Shown piece by piece: positions 12,222 through 20,522 of a stretch of 21,578 nucleotides of DNA. Made by a program: the position numbers and the translations under genes. Where the stretch lies: positions 1-21,578 of IMG/VR virus record IMGVR_UViG_3300044678_001216, one strand, 5' to 3'. Below the pieces are notes generated by a model, which was given only the letters and a program-made list of their open reading frames with translations, had not been told where the DNA came from and did not search any database. Origin of the DNA: a virus. Numbering within the stretch: position 1 is the first letter of the stretch; each line of letters starts with the position of its first letter.

Positions 12222-12986
12222 TTATGACGCTATATCTCCAAATAAATACCACTCGTTTTCAGCAATCTTCACCAAAGTTGCACCCGAATACTGGGCGTTT
12301 AATTTCAACTTTGCCCCATTGCTTCGGATTGTTACCCCACTCGTTGCCACAACCGTAGTTTGTCCTGCTCCGTATTGTGCCAAAAGTATTTGTGTGCCTG
12401 TGCTGAACGCTACTGAACTATTCAAAGGTATTGTCAAGTTATTAGCGCTTCCGACATTCATCTCAACCAATTTATCGGCATCGCTTAAAACCAAAGTATA
12501 TGAAGCGGTCTGTCTGTTAGTTGTAATTAATTTGCTTGTTTTTTCTGCTACTGATGCTGTGCTTGCTTTGCCATCAATCTGCGTTTGAATGGCCGATGTT
12601 ACCCCGTTTAAATATTCAAATTCCGTAGTACTTACAACGCCCGTTCCTATTTTATTAGCGTTTATTCCTGTAGGTAAATCTATTTCATCCAACGAATTGC
12701 CCGCAGTTACAAGCCCTTTAGCGTCGTAAGTAATCTTTGTTTTTGTAGCTGCAACGATTGGCGCGTTTTCATCCACCTTCGCATTTAACGCGTCCTGCTG
12801 CGCAATGCTCACGGGCTTGTTTGCATCGCTGGTATTGTTGACGTTGTCCAACGCGAGCGCAGTCTTTAGCGCGTTAGGTGTTACTTTCTTTGTGGTATTT
12901 GCTGAAATGTCAACAATAGGCAGAACGTCTACGCTATTGTCAACAGTTACAATCGCGGTTAATTCGCTAATTTTTTGATTAGGCAT
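12222..12986 (-). CDS. Tail fiber protein, 254 aa
   Basis: The N-terminus MPNQKISELTAIVTVDNSVD attaches to the tail in many fibers of this type. It is followed by fiber-like repeats (VNNTSDANKPVSIAQQDALN) and short trimer-forming motifs (EFEYLNGVTSAIQTQIDGK). The last 90 residues form a beta-rich tip ending in ENEWYLFGDIAS. It probably forms a homotrimeric fiber that meets the cell surface. A similar tip motif closes the 806-aa tail protein. Confidence 0.82.
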   Translation of the reverse strand: MPNQKISELTAIVTVDNSVDVLPIVDISANTTKKVTPNALKTALALDNVNNTSDANKPVSIAQQDALNAKVDENAPIVAATKTKITYDAKGLVTAGNSLDEIDLPTGINANKIGTGVVSTTEFEYLNGVTSAIQTQIDGKASTASVAEKTSKLITTNRQTASYTLVLSDADKLVEMNVGSANNLTIPLNSSVAFSTGTQILLAQYGAGQTTVVATSGVTIRSNGAKLKLNAQYSGATLVKIAENEWYLFGDIAS

Positions 12987-13028
12987 AGCCCAAAATTACA
13001 AAACACCTACCGCGCAGCCGTTAACAAA

Positions 13029-15449
13029 TTAAACGCTCGCAATAATATACCACTGGGCGCCGTCGCTTATAATTGTCTTGCTGCCGTATTGCGAATTAAT
13101 CGTGGTACTACTTGAGCCGTTTATATTATAAGACCCGCCGCTTATAGTCACTACGTGCGGATTTGCTTTCTTTAGGAAATAGTATTTTTTGCCATTACTC
13201 TCATTGGCAGGCGGTAAGTTCACAGTTACGTTGCCGTCGGCAGTATTGCAAATAATAAGCTCGTAGCCGTTTGTAATTGTGTGAGTGCCGGCTGTGTAAA
13301 CTACAGAAGCGTTGTGCTCTTGCAAATGCCATCTCACAACCTCTGAACTGTCCACATATTCGAGCATCACCTCCCAGCGTGTATTCAAAGTGGGCTGAGT
13401 CGTTGGTGCGCCTTCTGAATAGTTTACCAGGTATTCCAAAACTCTATCCTGTACAGCGCTAGTCTCTAAATTAAGTTTTGTAATTGCAAACTCGTGATAG
13501 TTTAGCCTGTCTTTAATTATGCGCTCCCCTGTTCTGGGGTTGTAGTCAGTAGATCCGCCACCTGTTGCAAGCGTGTAGTCTGGAGCCAATCCAATCCACT
13601 CGGCTTGCCAACTTTCTGCGCGAGGGTTAAAAGTACCACCATTAAACAGCCATTTGGTAGAGTCAAAACTTAAAGACTTAATTGCGCTCAAAGTTCCAGC
13701 ATCGTGCCAAGTGCCTTGTATTGCAGGTACAAATTTATTGTAAGCCCCGGCTATTCGCTTGCCGATAATTTCGCCGAGATCTCCGTGAACGCTTCCGCTG
13801 TAGCCACTGTACCAATCAGAACTTAAAACCCATGAGGTGCCGTTATAAACATATACAGAGCCAAATCCATACAAACCCTCATCATCATAATAGGCTGGCA
13901 ATACTTCAACAAGCTGCGAGTTTCCACTTGCCGCGCCCGTTACACTTATAGTCTGTTTGGTAGTGCGTGAAAAGTCTGGATCTTCCTGCGCGCTAAATGG
14001 TTGCGCCGCTGTAATAGTTCCCCAAAAACTAATCGGATAAGTTGTATTTGATGCCCAGTTATTTGGCGCCACAAAAAAACCTTCTTCTGCCTCAATGTAA
14101 TAGTCAACGTATAACTGAGTAAAGCCTGTAGGTATTGGAGGCAATACAAAATCCAACACGTGCGTGTTATAAGAGTTTCGCGTATTGGTTACAGTTAACT
14201 CTTGTTGCATGTAAAGCGCCGTAGTAACTGGCGTAAAATATGCGTTTAGGTTTGGGCTGTATTGCCTGGTTCCTGTTGAGCCGTTGGTTACATAAATTCG
14301 GTAATTAAATAGATAGCGCTGGTAACGTTTGGCGCTAGAAGTAGACAAAGCTACGAAGCTGTCGTCAAACCATTTACAAAGCATGCGTACCCGCGTAGGC
14401 TTGCTCGCTTCTATGGTTTTATTGACAATGCTTAACTCAATGCTGTTATTGTCTGGCTCAGTGCGTAAAACGAAAATAGCGTTTTGGCGATCTTCAATTA
14501 CATCAACCGCCCTAACTGGTGGCTGGTAACTTATCGATGGCTTAGCGGCCCATTGCGGTCTGTCATTGCTACCCAATGCAACGGCGTGCGCTGTGCTTCC
14601 TGTGCTCTGATATGTGCCCGCTGCGTTGTAAATTCTTGTGCTTAAATTGGTGGCATTATAAGCATCATCTGGCAAAATCCAAAAACTACCAGATTCCAAA
14701 ATAATGCGAGCACCATAGATAGAAAGTATTTGCTCTATTGCCTGCTTACAAGTCAATAAATCTATATCCGTGGTGGCTTCAAATGGATCAGTAGTTGTGA
14801 TAAATTTAACATCTGAAAAAGGGTCGAAGCTATTGTAAAAAGATAGCACGCTAAATCGCGTATTCGCTAGCCCCTTGTTGCTCGCCTGGGCGGTGTCGTA
14901 CATTGTTACGCCATCACGCAAATAATTGACAGAACTTAAATAGGTCCAGTAATCATCGAGGCCGCAATACTCCAAACATTTACGGATAATTTCCAAGCCT
15001 GTAGCGTAGCCATTTGTAAACCAATCAGGGCTAACATTAAAGCCCTCCATTAAGTTCAAAGAGTCAACAGCAACCAAATCAAAAACAGGTGCGCCGTTAA
15101 TACTTTCACGCAAAAAATCTGCCTGATCTGCAACCACTCTGCCGACATAAAACAAAACGCCCGCACGATAAACTACTATTGCGTATTTTGACTCTTCGCT
15201 GTTGGCTATTGCTATAAAAGCATTTCGCACGGTATCATTTGGCATCAGCCAATTGGTTGAGATTCTCGACGGCCTGCTATAATTTTCGTAATAAGTATTG
15301 CCTTGCCCCTGTCTTTCAATTGTGAAGCCATTGCCTGCCAGCGTCAACTCGGTGCCGCCGGTGGTGCTTCCAGTTGCGCCGTCGTAAAGTTCAACCCTAT
15401 ACTCTATATTTTCAATGCTCAAAAAAGAGCCGTAGTAGATCCTTGCCAT
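13029..15449 (-). CDS. Tail-tip/hub protein, 806 aa
   Basis: The gene directly follows the tape measure gene, where the distal tail and hub proteins are encoded. The N-terminal 200 residues (TLAGNGFTIERQGQGNTYYE, FDLVAVDSLNLMEGFNV, and a YCGLDDYW segment) match a family found at this place in Bacteroidetes siphophages. The middle is beta-rich and probably forms the hub and central fiber. The last 75 residues are a tip-like domain (GNVTVNLPPANESNGKKYYF to DGAQWYIIASV). No separate Dit-like gene is present, so this protein may combine distal tail and tail-associated functions. The start shares one base with the tape measure stop. Confidence 0.82.
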   Translation of the reverse strand: MARIYYGSFLSIENIEYRVELYDGATGSTTGGTELTLAGNGFTIERQGQGNTYYENYSRPSRISTNWLMPNDTVRNAFIAIANSEESKYAIVVYRAGVLFYVGRVVADQADFLRESINGAPVFDLVAVDSLNLMEGFNVSPDWFTNGYATGLEIIRKCLEYCGLDDYWTYLSSVNYLRDGVTMYDTAQASNKGLANTRFSVLSFYNSFDPFSDVKFITTTDPFEATTDIDLLTCKQAIEQILSIYGARIILESGSFWILPDDAYNATNLSTRIYNAAGTYQSTGSTAHAVALGSNDRPQWAAKPSISYQPPVRAVDVIEDRQNAIFVLRTEPDNNSIELSIVNKTIEASKPTRVRMLCKWFDDSFVALSTSSAKRYQRYLFNYRIYVTNGSTGTRQYSPNLNAYFTPVTTALYMQQELTVTNTRNSYNTHVLDFVLPPIPTGFTQLYVDYYIEAEEGFFVAPNNWASNTTYPISFWGTITAAQPFSAQEDPDFSRTTKQTISVTGAASGNSQLVEVLPAYYDDEGLYGFGSVYVYNGTSWVLSSDWYSGYSGSVHGDLGEIIGKRIAGAYNKFVPAIQGTWHDAGTLSAIKSLSFDSTKWLFNGGTFNPRAESWQAEWIGLAPDYTLATGGGSTDYNPRTGERIIKDRLNYHEFAITKLNLETSAVQDRVLEYLVNYSEGAPTTQPTLNTRWEVMLEYVDSSEVVRWHLQEHNASVVYTAGTHTITNGYELIICNTADGNVTVNLPPANESNGKKYYFLKKANPHVVTISGGSYNINGSSSTTINSQYGSKTIISDGAQWYIIASV

Positions 15450-17248
15450 TATCCGCGTTTGCTGTCTTTGTTATACCTTTCAATCACTAAAGCCAAATCG
15501 CGCCCGCTTATTGTTGTGCTGGCCACATATCCGCTTTGATCACCCATGCCTTTCAACATGCCCTTAAGTTTGTCAAGTGGTGCGATTACTTCAGGGTTTG
15601 AACTTGCCCCGGGATATTCTCCCACCAATCCCAAAGTCGGACCGCTCACAATACCACCATCAGCAAATGCCGTAGGCTGTGGCCCTTTGTTCAGCATCCC
15701 CGTAATAACGGCAGAACCCGCAACCAATGCAACACCCGCAGCAGCTGCTAAAATTGGGTCCTTAATAAGCAACTCCTTAAAAGCCTTAGATGCTGTGGCA
15801 GTTGCAATTAATGCCGAACCGAAAGCCCGCATAAATTTAGCAACCGAAGCAAGCAAGGATTTTCCAAAGTCATCAAAACTACTGATTTGGCCTGTCATTA
15901 AATCGCCAATCATATTGCCGAAATCTTCGAGGCCCTGGGCGGTCAAACTATTAAATGCCTGGTTTACCCCTTCCATTGTTTTTGCAAAACTCGCCTCATA
16001 CTCTTCCTGCTTTGCAATTTGGTTTTGCATCGCATAATCAATCTTTACAAATGTGTGCTCAAGTTTTTGCGGTGCTTTAATATCAATAGGCGCAGGATCT
16101 ATTGTTTTGATTCCTTGGCGTGGTCCGCTGGCAACGGTTTCAATTTCTTTTGCCTTTAATTCAGTTCTGGCGTTTTCTGCCTCTAACTGTCTTTGTGCGT
16201 TGTACTTTCTAAACTTTTCTAAACGCTTATTATAGGCATCTTGATTTTGCTTTAAAATCTCGGCTTCGTGCTCTTGTTGTTTGGCGGCCTCGGCTGCGTT
16301 ATAATTGTCTCTCTGTATTTTTAATACGGTTAACGCCGTTTTAGTATCGTCAATTATTTTGCCCCAGTTTTCTTTATTGTTTTTACCAAAGTTGGCGCGA
16401 GCCTTTTGTAGCGTTAAATTTAAATTTTGTTCCTGTAAAGCAAAGGCGCCTAATTTATTGCCCTTTGCCTCCATTACTTTTATATCGCGCTCGTTTTTTG
16501 CTATTGTTTTATCGAGCGTTGTATTTAATCCTTTCAGCGCGGCATCAGCGGGAAAAATTGCGTTCTTTAATTTGTCAAAGTTGGCAATCAATGCGCCAAT
16601 CCCTGCAATTGCAACACCAATACCTATAGACATTAAGGCTGTTCTAAAGGCAAGCGTTGCCCCTGTTGCGCCTCCCGTTACTAATGTATAAAGTTTAGTG
16701 GCCGCCGTAGTTATCCCAATACGCACAGCGCTCTCGGCTTGCAATGCGTTTTGTATGGCTTGCACTCCATTCACTAAAGCAATGGCGCCCTGAAGCTTTA
16801 CCATTGTTTTCTGTAGATCTTCATTCTCAACGCCTGCCAATGCAAGTGCGCCCTCAACGGCGCCAAAGGCCCCCGCAACTGCCTGCACTCCACCCAATAC
16901 CGCATCGAGGCGTCGGGTATCGCTTGCAAAATATCCAACTTCCGCCCTGGCATCGCCTATGCTGTCCTTTATCCTACCCGCTTCACGAATAAACTGATCT
17001 GCAGAAGCCGCAAACTCTGGACCCAATGCCCGCGCTTCCATTGCCAACTGAGTCAACTGTTTTACGGTTGCCATCGTTGGGTTACGGGTGGCAATGCTCG
17101 CTAGCTTCTCCTCTATGCTTTTTGCACTCTTTGCCACATCGGCAGACATTTCACCGCCCGCCTTTTTTATTACTGATATCGCATCATTAAAGCCCTGTCT
17201 GAGCTTTTCAATGTTTGCGCCAATTACTATATTTAACGACCTTGCCAT
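15449..17248 (-). CDS. Tail tape measure protein, 599 aa
   Basis: A long, mainly helical protein with an N-terminal coiled-coil region (1-130), a hydrophobic stretch at about 200-225 (ALMSIGIGVAIAGIGALIAN), another coiled coil (about 240-370) and a second hydrophobic stretch near the end (ILAAAAGVALVAGSAVITGM). The C-terminal FADGGIVSGPTLGLVGE and NPEVIAPLDKL motifs are characteristic of tape measure proteins. It sets tail length and helps DNA entry. At roughly 0.15 nm per residue a tail near 90 nm is expected (inference). The hydrophobic parts would be masked by the G/GT chaperones. Confidence 0.93.
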   Translation of the reverse strand: MARSLNIVIGANIEKLRQGFNDAISVIKKAGGEMSADVAKSAKSIEEKLASIATRNPTMATVKQLTQLAMEARALGPEFAASADQFIREAGRIKDSIGDARAEVGYFASDTRRLDAVLGGVQAVAGAFGAVEGALALAGVENEDLQKTMVKLQGAIALVNGVQAIQNALQAESAVRIGITTAATKLYTLVTGGATGATLAFRTALMSIGIGVAIAGIGALIANFDKLKNAIFPADAALKGLNTTLDKTIAKNERDIKVMEAKGNKLGAFALQEQNLNLTLQKARANFGKNNKENWGKIIDDTKTALTVLKIQRDNYNAAEAAKQQEHEAEILKQNQDAYNKRLEKFRKYNAQRQLEAENARTELKAKEIETVASGPRQGIKTIDPAPIDIKAPQKLEHTFVKIDYAMQNQIAKQEEYEASFAKTMEGVNQAFNSLTAQGLEDFGNMIGDLMTGQISSFDDFGKSLLASVAKFMRAFGSALIATATASKAFKELLIKDPILAAAAGVALVAGSAVITGMLNKGPQPTAFADGGIVSGPTLGLVGEYPGASSNPEVIAPLDKLKGMLKGMGDQSGYVASTTISGRDLALVIERYNKDSKRG

Positions 17249-17250
17249 GC

Positions 17251-17736
17251 TTACAATTCTATTTTAAATCCATCTTCTAACAAAATGAAATCACCACTTT
17301 CTAACAATAGCAATTCGGTTACAACTGCAACGGTGTAATAATTAATTATAAAGTCCTGAGCAACGTGGTAAATCCCAGCAAATCCTGCCTCATCTTCAAC
17401 CAAATGCACCTCGCCATCGAACTCAATCGCCTGGCAATAATAGTCATTGAATATATTTGGGTAACTCGCAGCCTCAAATGCAGCTCGAACTTGCGCCGCC
17501 ACTTCTGTAGCACTTGCAAACGTGGTGCCAAAACTACTAACTTGCACCCGCGCAAAGTCTGTGCGTGAGTGGCTTGTATTGGTAGGGCTTGCAATTACGC
17601 TAACTAAATTATAAGCGATTGCAGGAAATGCAGACTCTTGCGGAATCCGCAAAGGATTTAAGCGAGTGGAAACCAACGCCGTAAGGTCTGACGCATTGCT
17701 TAAAATGTTATATACTATTTTTATGGGTGCGCTCAT
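17251..17736 (-). CDS. Tail completion/terminator protein (DUF3168-like) with C-terminal extension
   Basis: Residues 1-130 follow the DUF3168 pattern: LTALVSTRLNPLRIPQESAF, PAIAYNLVSVIA, and SRTDFARVQVSSFGTTFASA followed by a helix VAAQVRAAFE. The family caps siphovirus tails before joining to the head. The last 25 residues (VVTELLLLESGDFILLEDG and the end) are an added LLLE/DGF-type repeat. Usually this gene sits before the major tail protein; here it lies between the GT chaperone and the tape measure gene. It overlaps the chaperone stop by ATGA. Confidence 0.78.
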   Translation of the reverse strand: MSAPIKIVYNILSNASDLTALVSTRLNPLRIPQESAFPAIAYNLVSVIASPTNTSHSRTDFARVQVSSFGTTFASATEVAAQVRAAFEAASYPNIFNDYYCQAIEFDGEVHLVEDEAGFAGIYHVAQDFIINYYTVAVVTELLLLESGDFILLEDGFKIEL

Positions 17737-18077
17737 GCCTTGGCGTCCGGTGTTAATTTATCAAAGACATGCGAATATAGTTTAACCGCTTCGTGAATAG
17801 ACAAAAACTCAGGTTCCTCCCAAGGAAATGTTAACAGCCTTTTCGGCTCAATTGGTTTCTTTAAGTGGGGCGCCATGCCTGTAGCAACTGCCCAGCGAGT
17901 TATTTCCCATTGGTTTCTGTACTGCTGTTGCTGCGCCTCACGCATGCCCTCCAATTTCAAACGCCAAAAACGTGGCGAGCATTTCCAAAACTCCCGCTCA
18001 GTTAGATTCAATTCGCCGTAACTAATGCGCTCAATCTTGCGCCAAGTTAGCGGTGCGCCGTCGCCCTTGGCTTTTAC
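17733..18077 (-). CDS. Tail assembly chaperone extension (GT-type), made by -1 frameshift
   Basis: This is the T part of a lambda-like G/GT chaperone. No ATG opens the frame; the only alternative is a TTG at 18011 (a 92-aa product). The frame is open upstream to the slip site, so a -1 shift on G-GGA-AAG at the end of the G gene yields a 222-aa fusion: 108 residues of G plus 114 residues starting VKAKGDGAPLTWRKIERISY. The T part contains NLTEREFWKCSPRFWRLKLE and LTFPWEEPEFLS, typical of this position in Bacteroidetes phages. GT proteins coat the tape measure protein and recruit tail tube subunits. Confidence 0.8.
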   Translation of the reverse strand, partial: VKAKGDGAPLTWRKIERISYGELNLTEREFWKCSPRFWRLKLEGMREAQQQQYRNQWEITRWAVATGMAPHLKKPIEPKRLLTFPWEEPEFLSIHEAVKLYSHVFDKLTPDAKA

Positions 18078-18083
18078 TTTCCC
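18041..18083 (-). promoter_or_regulatory. Programmed -1 ribosomal frameshift site
   Basis: The heptamer G-GGA-AAG (complement of 18077-18083), in the correct zero frame, lies directly before the G stop codon TAA and is the same slip site used in phage lambda G/GT. Five nt downstream begins a 6-bp stem GCCAAG/CTTGGC (18066-18071 with 18041-18046), a possible stimulatory structure. Confidence 0.8.
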
Positions 18084-18400
18084 TCTGGCTCTTCGGTGCT
18101 AAAGAAATCACTAACGGCCTGCGTGAATCCATCCAGCGCAGGGCTCAACTCTGTAAATCTTTTAACCGATGCGCCCAACTTTTGGATGGTGGGGTATGGC
18201 GTTTTTTTGCCGTCGGCTTCGTAGCCTTCCAGAATCCCATAGAATGCGCAACTTAGTGCGAAGTCCATAGATTTGGCAAGGTCTTTTTGCAGGTTTAGAT
18301 CTGCGAAATTTTCCATTCCAGCCAACTGCATAACGTTGCGCAGGCTGTTCATGTTAAATAAAAGGGGGTGCTGAACACCCCCAATTGTAATGTGGCTCAT
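18074..18400 (-). CDS. Tail assembly chaperone G
   Basis: A 108-aa, mostly helical, acidic protein between the major tail protein and tape measure genes, the position of lambda gpG. It starts MSHITIGGVQHPLLFNMNSL, with a central DLAKSMDFALSCAFYGILEG helix, and ends STEEPEGK at the slip site. Most ribosomes should stop here to make G; a minority shift to make GT. A terminator-like hairpin lies over codons 7-13, which could tune its expression. Confidence 0.82.
   Translation of the reverse strand: MSHITIGGVQHPLLFNMNSLRNVMQLAGMENFADLNLQKDLAKSMDFALSCAFYGILEGYEADGKKTPYPTIQKLGASVKRFTELSPALDGFTQAVSDFFSTEEPEGK
18355..18382 (-). terminator. Terminator-like hairpin within the start of gene G (possible attenuator)
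   Basis: In the minus-strand RNA GGGGGUG pairs perfectly with CACCCCC (7 bp) around a UUCAG loop, followed by UUUUAUUU. It lies about 40-60 nt after the major tail protein stop and inside the first codons of G. The U-run is interrupted, so partial termination is more likely than full. Confidence 0.5.
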
Positions 18401-18422
18401 GCCACAAATATACTAAAATAAA

Positions 18423-18860
18423 TTATGAAACGGTTCCGATAGTCAAAGCGCCTGTACCCTGCAAAGTTCCTGTAAAGGTTGCTTTGTCGTTGTTAGGTGC
18501 GCTCAAAGACAAGCTGCTGAAGAAAGCGCCGCCTGTTAATTTTTGATCTCCTGTGCTGTTGGTAGTCATTACAATTGTAACAGAAGTACCCGCTAACAAA
18601 TCGGTCAAAAGATCTTTAAAAGACAAACCGCTTGTGCTCACAGATGCATCTTCTTCAAAAATACCTTCAACGTTCAAAGTGTAGCCATATTCGCCGGCGA
18701 TAAACTCCTTTGCGCCTGCGCTGTCTTTGTTAGTAACGTCGATCATATCTTTAGAAATGTCGATTGAATGAGATGTCGCGTTTGCGATTTTGGTTAAGGT
18801 TCCGCTAACATCTTTATAGATGCTTATCAGCGTGCCGTTTACTGGTCCAGAGATTGCCAT
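18423..18860 (-). CDS. Major tail protein
   Basis: A 145-aa beta-rich protein of the TP901-1-like tail tube family: MAISGPVNGTLISIYKDVSG, then SIDISKDMIDVTNKDSAGAK, EFIAGEYGYTLNVEGIFEED, and the C-terminal strands LTGGAFFSSLSLSAPNNDKA and TFTGTLQGTGALTI. It builds the tail tube. Position between the gp10-like gene and the chaperone pair is canonical. The TAA stop is followed by an AU-rich spacer and a hairpin in the next gene. Confidence 0.9.
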   Translation of the reverse strand: MAISGPVNGTLISIYKDVSGTLTKIANATSHSIDISKDMIDVTNKDSAGAKEFIAGEYGYTLNVEGIFEEDASVSTSGLSFKDLLTDLLAGTSVTIVMTTNSTGDQKLTGGAFFSSLSLSAPNNDKATFTGTLQGTGALTIGTVS

Positions 18861-18862
18861 GG

Positions 18863-19306
18863 TTATTTATATATTAAATTATTTTTCTTTGCTAAATCGG
18901 CAATGATTTGATCAACGCCTTTCATTATACTTTCCTCTACGCTTGTGGCGTTTGAATCAACGGCCCTTTGCATAAAACGCACCGGGGCAATGGCGCCTGT
19001 ATAGCGGCCTGTGCTCGATTGGATTCGCTCAACCGTGCCGTATTCATACATCACGCCCAGGTAGTTGTTGTGGTATTCCTTGCGCAAGCCAATCAAAGCC
19101 TTATCAAAGTTCTGATTGTCCTTGCTATTAATAAAACCGATTGAGTCCCGCAAATCGCCCGTATCGACTGGCACCAAACTTTTGGCGGTTGCGATAATTG
19201 GGCTTGCGCTTTTCTTCAAAACTTGCTGCAGTTTACGACTTTTCACACTGACCCCCATAGCCTTTAGGGCTTCCAAGGTTTCAGCGAGTCCGTCGATTTT
19301 TGCCAT
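18863..19306 (-). CDS. HK97 gp10-like tail protein
   Basis: A 147-aa protein with the hallmark LVPVDTGDLRDSIGF segment of the HK97 gp10 family, preceded by a helical LKKSASPIIATAKSL stretch and followed by VMYEYGTVERIQSS and PVRFMQRAVD. The family acts at the head-tail joint during tail assembly. It abuts the head-closure gene (one-base overlap) and lies 2 bp before the major tail protein gene. Confidence 0.9.
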   Translation of the reverse strand: MAKIDGLAETLEALKAMGVSVKSRKLQQVLKKSASPIIATAKSLVPVDTGDLRDSIGFINSKDNQNFDKALIGLRKEYHNNYLGVMYEYGTVERIQSSTGRYTGAIAPVRFMQRAVDSNATSVEESIMKGVDQIIADLAKKNNLIYK

Positions 19307-19626
19307 TATTGCGTTAATTCGGTTTGTAGTTTCAAATATAGATTGCGCTGAAGGTTTGCAATGTTAACAATGTTGTGCGCTCCATTGTCATCAACTACCC
19401 TGTGCTTAACGCCTACGGCCGAATTAAAACGGATTGTATACATGACAATTTGCTTGTGTTCGCGCCTGTCTGCGTTTACATTCTCTGCGCCGCTTTCCTG
19501 CTCAACACGCTGCGCCCATGCGGTTGCGTATTCCGTCCACGTTTGCAGCTTCTCGCCTGTGTTGCTATCTATGGTCTCGGTATAACTTTGCAGGCTCACC
19601 AAAACGTCCATTAACCCCGCATTCAT
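19306..19626 (-). CDS. Head closure / head-tail joining protein (gp16-like)
   Basis: A 106-aa protein of the SPP1 gp16/HK97 gp7-type head-tail joining family: LMDVLVSLQSYTETIDSNTG, then TWTEYATAWAQRVEQESG and the conserved REHKQIVMYTIRFNSAVGVK strand pair. It plugs the connector after DNA packaging. The start shares a base with the connector stop (TGATG). Confidence 0.85.
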   Translation of the reverse strand: MNAGLMDVLVSLQSYTETIDSNTGEKLQTWTEYATAWAQRVEQESGAENVNADRREHKQIVMYTIRFNSAVGVKHRVVDDNGAHNIVNIANLQRNLYLKLQTELTQ

Positions 19627-20285
19627 CAGATCATGATTTGGATTTTGTACGGATCGAGTAGGTAATGAAAGCCGAAATTCATTTCGCTGTTAATACTGCC
19701 CGCAATGATGGCCTGCCTGTTATCGTAGTACTGAGCAACCAACAAAAGCGCCGCGTGTTTAATCGTGGCGGGTAGAATTGTATCAGGATCTACAGATGAA
19801 GTGCCGACAGGATTAAAACCCTCAGAGATTTCAACGATGTACTTAATCACATCGTCCGTTATAGAGGATGGCGTGTTTTCAAAAAAGATATTTCTGCTAT
19901 ATCCACCCATTGGATCAGGCGCAACCAACCAATCGGCAGAATCAAAAGCAACAACTGCCTGCGAGTCGTTCACATAGCTCACGGAGTTAATAGCCAAACA
20001 GCGCGTGTTTAAGCGCAGATAATTTCCTGAAGGTATATTCAGACCATTCACGGGATTCACTAGCGCAGGCATGCCTGTAAATGAGTCAAACCCATACTTT
20101 GCCGTTCCTTTGCGAATCGAATAGCCCAAATAATTACTGCAGGCATCAATTGCCATAGAGATAAGCCCCGAAATGTAAGTATCATCTGAGGAACTTGTAA
20201 CCCTTAAATGGGTTTTTGCATCTGCCAAACTGAGGTAATCAGTGGCGGCATTTGCGAAGGCGGTATATCTACGGCTAACAAACAT
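19626..20285 (-). CDS. Head-tail connector protein (gp6-like)
   Basis: A 219-aa protein. The N-terminal LSLADAKTHLRVTSSSDDTY, IDACSNYLGYSI helices and the C-terminal LPATIKHAALLLVAQYYDNR and LLDPYKI segment are characteristic of the HK97 gp6/SPP1 gp15 adaptor family, whose ring docks under the portal. It is longer than many gp6 proteins because of a beta-rich insertion between the helices (about 70-160). It lies between the 66-aa gene and head closure, as expected. Confidence 0.9.
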   Translation of the reverse strand: MFVSRRYTAFANAATDYLSLADAKTHLRVTSSSDDTYISGLISMAIDACSNYLGYSIRKGTAKYGFDSFTGMPALVNPVNGLNIPSGNYLRLNTRCLAINSVSYVNDSQAVVAFDSADWLVAPDPMGGYSRNIFFENTPSSITDDVIKYIVEISEGFNPVGTSSVDPDTILPATIKHAALLLVAQYYDNRQAIIAGSINSEMNFGFHYLLDPYKIQIMI

Positions 20286-20286
20286 T

Positions 20287-20487
20287 TTATTCTGCGTCTA
20301 GTTCGGTTTCAGGGTTTACTGGCTTTGCCTTTTTGCTAGGCTTGGCTGGCGTCAATACTGCAATCTCTTCAGCAACGCCCGCCTCAATTAAGAGCATGGC
20401 CTGCTTGGTTTCCATTATTACTTCCTCGCCTACGTTGTAACTTAAATTAAATTTCCCTGTAGGGTTTGCTGTAAATCTCACTTTCAT
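20287..20487 (-). CDS. Small protein after the capsid gene, 66 aa
   Basis: A 66-aa protein with a small beta-rich fold (MKVRFTANPTGKFNLSYNVG, then MLLIEAGVAEEI) and a Lys/Pro-rich tail. Proteins with this pattern (F-A-PTGKFNL-Y--GE, a helix ending LIEAG-AE) are common directly after the capsid gene in many siphophages; a role in head-tail joining or as a head-associated protein is plausible but unproven. It lies one base before the connector gene. Confidence 0.75.
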   Translation of the reverse strand: MKVRFTANPTGKFNLSYNVGEEVIMETKQAMLLIEAGVAEEIAVLTPAKPSKKAKPVNPETELDAE

Positions 20488-20496
20488 ATTGGCCCA

Positions 20497-20522
20497 GGGG
20501 CGATGCAGTCAAGATCACCCCC
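20497..20522 (-). other. RNA hairpin in the capsid-to-66-aa-gene spacer
   Basis: In the 73-nt spacer after the capsid stop, the minus-strand RNA can fold GGGGGUGAU with AUCGCCCC (8 bp, one bulge, one wobble) around a 9-nt loop. A smaller hairpin, TGACC/GGTCA, lies just after the stop (complement of 20541-20556). There is no U-run, so RNA stabilisation or processing is more likely than termination. Confidence 0.4.

Noticed and set aside
12991-12998. TAATTTTG (minus) as promoter of the tail fiber gene
   Set aside because: It matches the -7 pattern but no TTTG lies at 19-21 bp upstream; likely a chance match in AT-rich DNA.
15546-16691. Plus-strand open frames of 163 and 128 codons
   Set aside because: They lie fully antisense to the tape measure gene and have no domain, leader or neighbouring genes on that strand.
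18405-18412. TATATTTG (minus) as promoter of chaperone G
   Set aside because: A -7-like box only, without a -33 partner; the gene is probably read from the capsid operon.
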